Notes under the pieces: model-generated
Seen by the model: only the letters and a program-made list of their open reading frames with translations
Databases searched by the model: none
Told to the model about the DNA's origin: nothing
Assembly (NCBI RefSeq): GCF_030068605.1
Contig: NZ_JASJOU010000011.1
Location: 287,451 to 351,450, forward strand
DNA from: Xanthocytophaga agilis
Lineage (GTDB): Bacteria; Bacteroidota; Bacteroidia; Cytophagales; 172606-1
Reading direction: 5' to 3'
Length of the DNA stretch: 64,000 nucleotides
Part shown: piece by piece, positions 63,601-64,000 of the stretch
Layout: every line of letters begins with the position of its first letter
How positions within the stretch are numbered: the stretch's first letter is position 1
Position numbers and translations under genes: made by a program

Positions 63601-64000
63601 TTATCTACACTTCGGTAGGACTCATCAGCATTCACCTCACTATATAAGTTATTTGCATTATTAGCCATTGGAATCGTGGAAGTACTACCTGTAATAAAAC
63701 TGTTATAAGAACTGGATTCTCCAAGGTCCAGAAAAGCCACTACATGGCGAATAGATTCTGTAGTTCCGGTTCTGTTAGTTATATACACTTCCATACGAGT
63801 GATTTGTATGCCCGAGTTTACAGCTGGTAAATTTCGTAGAGAGGGTTCATAAAGGTTACGAAAAAATTGCCCTAGAAAAAAGTGTCGATTATCCTCGTAT
63901 TCGGATACTTTAAATTCAAACTTCTTGTTCTGTACGCCACCACCTTGTAAAGTTGTCTCCGAAACTTTAGCTCTCTGATTAGCTAGAATCCCTGTTACTC
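57600..64000 (-). CDS. sprA: SprA/Sov, T9SS outer-membrane translocon (5' end beyond window)
   Basis: The frame is open from the right edge (64000) to the stop at 57600, about 2132 residues of a protein that is about 2400 in Flavobacterium. The ATG at 63794 is internal, because conserved SprA sequence continues upstream of it (FKVSEYEDNRHFFLGQFFRN and LPAVNSGIQITRMEVY). SprA is the giant 36-strand barrel that conducts T9SS cargo and is needed for gliding. Typical segments seen are PTWNLMMKNVYSLG, YIDDFESSE, YIEFWMMDPFIEG and the C-terminal barrel ending SDTRFGFRMQYNLSQ. An Ala/Arg/Pro-rich insert (RRPAAARPTARS) lies in a loop. Together with PorG and the Bam genes it points to an active T9SS. 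Confidence 0.96.
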   Translation of the reverse strand, partial: VTGILANQRAKVSETTLQGGGVQNKKFEFKVSEYEDNRHFFLGQFFRNLYEPSLRNLPAVNSGIQITRMEVYITNRTGTTESIRHVVAFLDLGESSSYNSFITGSTSTIPMANNANNLYSEVNADESYRSVDNASNALQSSIFQLKKGTDFELVRSARKLSSSEYTYNTQLGYLSLNTALRNDEVLAVAFEYTYLGKSYQVGELTEDYSTREPKQVIYMKMLRPASIKLNLPTWNLMMKNVYSLGTGSLTQTNFNLRIIYKDDLTGIDNPSLQQGVNTKDVPLLQVFNLDRLNSQSDPQADGNFDWIEGVTMNSQYGRVIFPVLEPFSSDYLISPHKQGTSTIPAWLDSVSEATLVNKYAFDVLYTSTKSDAQQAATKNKFYIKGQYQSSSTSSNQISLGGVNADGSSVVVTAGGKQLTLNQDYIVENDNVTILNEAILQSGEEIKISSEQQDLFQNQARTLMGARFEYVFDKDFSIGSTLLRLRERPLLHRVAIGNEPINNTMLGLDVNLKKDSRFLTRMIDKLPFVSTKEMSTITFNGEFAKLFPGVAPKVSNQAYIDDFESSETAFDMTRLPQQKWRLGSTPQLFSESSTDSLFYTYHRAKLAWYTIDNTFYRDDLPTGVTESSISNHYVRVVVPTEVFPEQSQLSVITNLSTMDLAYYPQERGMYNYNPNLDDQGRLKTDPKKNWASISRGITYDTDFDNANIQYIEFWMMDPFIEGENGKINDGYKDYEGSDRKGGDIYFNLGNISEDVMKDSRQFFENGMPINDSDEDHPVTETAWWGKVPASDWINNAFDNTSGVRDRQDIGLDGLNSTDENTYFASRFLNSVTSGTAKSIVEADPSADDYAHPLDDVYSNEGNVLVRHKKFNGYEGNSPDATTTSYSRAATTIPDNEDINSDQTISDGESYYQYKVHVVPDQMQVGQNNIVAITESPSTGIKWYQFRIPVREYTDKVGNIDGFKSIRFMRMFLTNFAQPHVFRMANFQLVANQWRVYTDDLFDKGLQLPVEPYDATFTLATVNVEENSTAGSGNLFPYKLPPNLPRDYDATTLNNRQLNEQSMRLCVEELQDRDARAVYKTTSLDLLSYKRLKMYIHAETEDATTKSSTDPLRAFVRLGTDYTDNYYEIEVKLNFSKDNDTTLANIWPSENEIDIPLELLAHVKSNRNRQGTSVLLPYSESDTVVSSDGKIKRVYRITVVGNPDYSAVQVMMLGMRNYSSTDREPKKACIWLDELRIEGFNQEGGFAATGRMNMKLADVATISAVGDITTFGFGGIDQRISARARDNTTHYNVGANINLDKFFPKGLGIKIPMYVSYERTRVTPRYNPLDPDVKLDESIESRFGTSEDAAKEFRKMVEDNTTRRNINFTNVQKVKANPQAKSHIWDLSNFALNYSYNDVTQTNITTVLYYQKIVRGGLGYTFATTSTFIEPFKKIKSLDKPSWKWLKDFNFNLLPSNIMIRGDLVRSFTKTQYRNADLSTIGTGLTTLGIAPIYQKSFLFNRTYGFQWNLTRNLLLGYNATANAIIDEPEGEINTTEIRPGFTRKDSVWSSLKTFGRMKSFQQQASAAYRLPLDKFPITNWVSADAKYSTTFQYTASSLGYADTLGVFLGNTIGNTRQRAVNGRIDLLKLYNKLPFLKKINEPARRPAAARPTARSTSGQAGAPVVARKDTVKTTYQFQLFKNLIRMLMTARSITFTYTVDESTVLPGFLPHTRFLGLDSSLLAPGLGFTLLGSQDAGIRQKAAKNGWLTQSAQLNTVFEQTWIENISAQSDLEPFKDFKIRVSIKRTRNSDYTELFRNTSDANTTAVYNSQNAVNSGSYSISFVSIGTAFKNGREVFNLFESNAIALKGRLNSLNTGEGRYDTTSQDVAIPAFIAAYTGKSLNRTKLTAFPKIPLPNWNITYAGLSKLVVFKEIFSSFSIRHSYSSTYSVGSYRTSQEYASSGLVSLNGSLDVLGSIVDVENDSAYIPVYITDRVTITERFSPLIGIDVQTTSKIKAGITYNRERTVSLITSSRQVSEITNQDVTVSIGYTKNNLKLPFRVQGEQRVLKNDVQFRCDVRFLDSKTIQRRFQGVNTPVAGNFQVSVKPTIQYAINQRVNITVYFERNVNRPVVSTSYPRSDTRFGFRMQYNLSQ

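Noticed and set aside
63792..63794. ATG at 63794 as the start of sprA
   Set aside because: Conserved SprA sequence continues in frame upstream to the window edge, so this is an internal methionine.
1..64000. CRISPR array, tRNA/rRNA genes, insertion sequences, prophage or integration sites
   Set aside because: Searched by eye for spaced direct repeats, cloverleaf ends, transposase or integrase motifs and terminal repeats; none found.

Overview
The window is AT-rich DNA from a member of the Bacteroidota, most likely a gliding or soil-type Cytophagales. The evidence is a SusC/SusD pair, the type IX secretion (T9SS) proteins SprA and PorG, promoters of the TTG-N19/20-TAnnTTTG type, almost no Shine-Dalgarno sites, and frequent TTG/GTG starts. 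I see no rRNA, tRNA, CRISPR array, prophage or insertion sequence. Exact species cannot be read from the sequence.

Layout. 1-3.1 kb: a divergent nmrA-like/HxlR pair with overlapping promoters, an SDR oxidoreductase and a metallo-beta-lactamase-fold hydrolase. 3.5-8.6 kb: SusC, SusD and a small lipoprotein (outer-membrane nutrient uptake). 8.8-11.7 kb: a DnaJ C-terminal-domain protein with no J domain, an OpgC-like acyltransferase and a DinB-fold protein. 11.8-14.5 kb: CheR and a chemoreceptor on the minus strand. 15.3-20 kb: two VOC proteins, a DPP-IV-type peptidase and a GT61 glycosyltransferase. 20-27 kb: a large AsmA-like protein, MutS, a SpoU methyltransferase and a histone H1-like protein. 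27.7-31.6 kb: kynurenine-pathway genes (haaO, a 2OG-Fe(II) dioxygenase, kynU, kmo), consistent with quinolinate/NAD synthesis. 32-35.6 kb: a PabA/TrpG-type amidotransferase, an alpha/beta hydrolase, a CBS protein and NAD kinase. 35.7-42.7 kb: an envelope block with two PorG-like genes, uppS, bamA and two Skp/OmpH chaperones. 42.8 kb: an oxidase subunit III. 43.5-51.9 kb: a plus-strand surface-glycan cluster (a PMT-like protein, GT11, GT2, GT-A, GT-B, an acetyltransferase, GT4 and a nucleotidyltransferase). 51.9-54.8 kb: uvrA on the minus strand. 55.2-57.6 kb: a small Gly-rich Cys peptide, a seven-helix membrane protein, a NarL-type histidine kinase and a LuxR response regulator. 57.6-64 kb: sprA, running off the right edge.

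The best candidate for an undescribed system is 54.96-57.58 kb. A perfect 50-bp palindrome lies between divergent uvrA and a 73-residue ORF whose C-terminus follows a Gly4 run and has the form C-P-T-P-P-G-C-G. The ORF is followed by a hairpin, a 7-TM protein, a kinase lacking an extracellular sensor domain and its regulator. This could be a peptide-signalling or processed-peptide locus; that is inference, and no export or modification gene lies in the window. Other points of interest are the tandem PorG paralogs, which differ by one insertion, the orphan DnaJ CTD protein, and the shared-operator architecture of the HxlR pair.

Functions are assigned by reading motifs only; no database search was possible. 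Start codons were chosen by motif position and codon type and are uncertain where stated.
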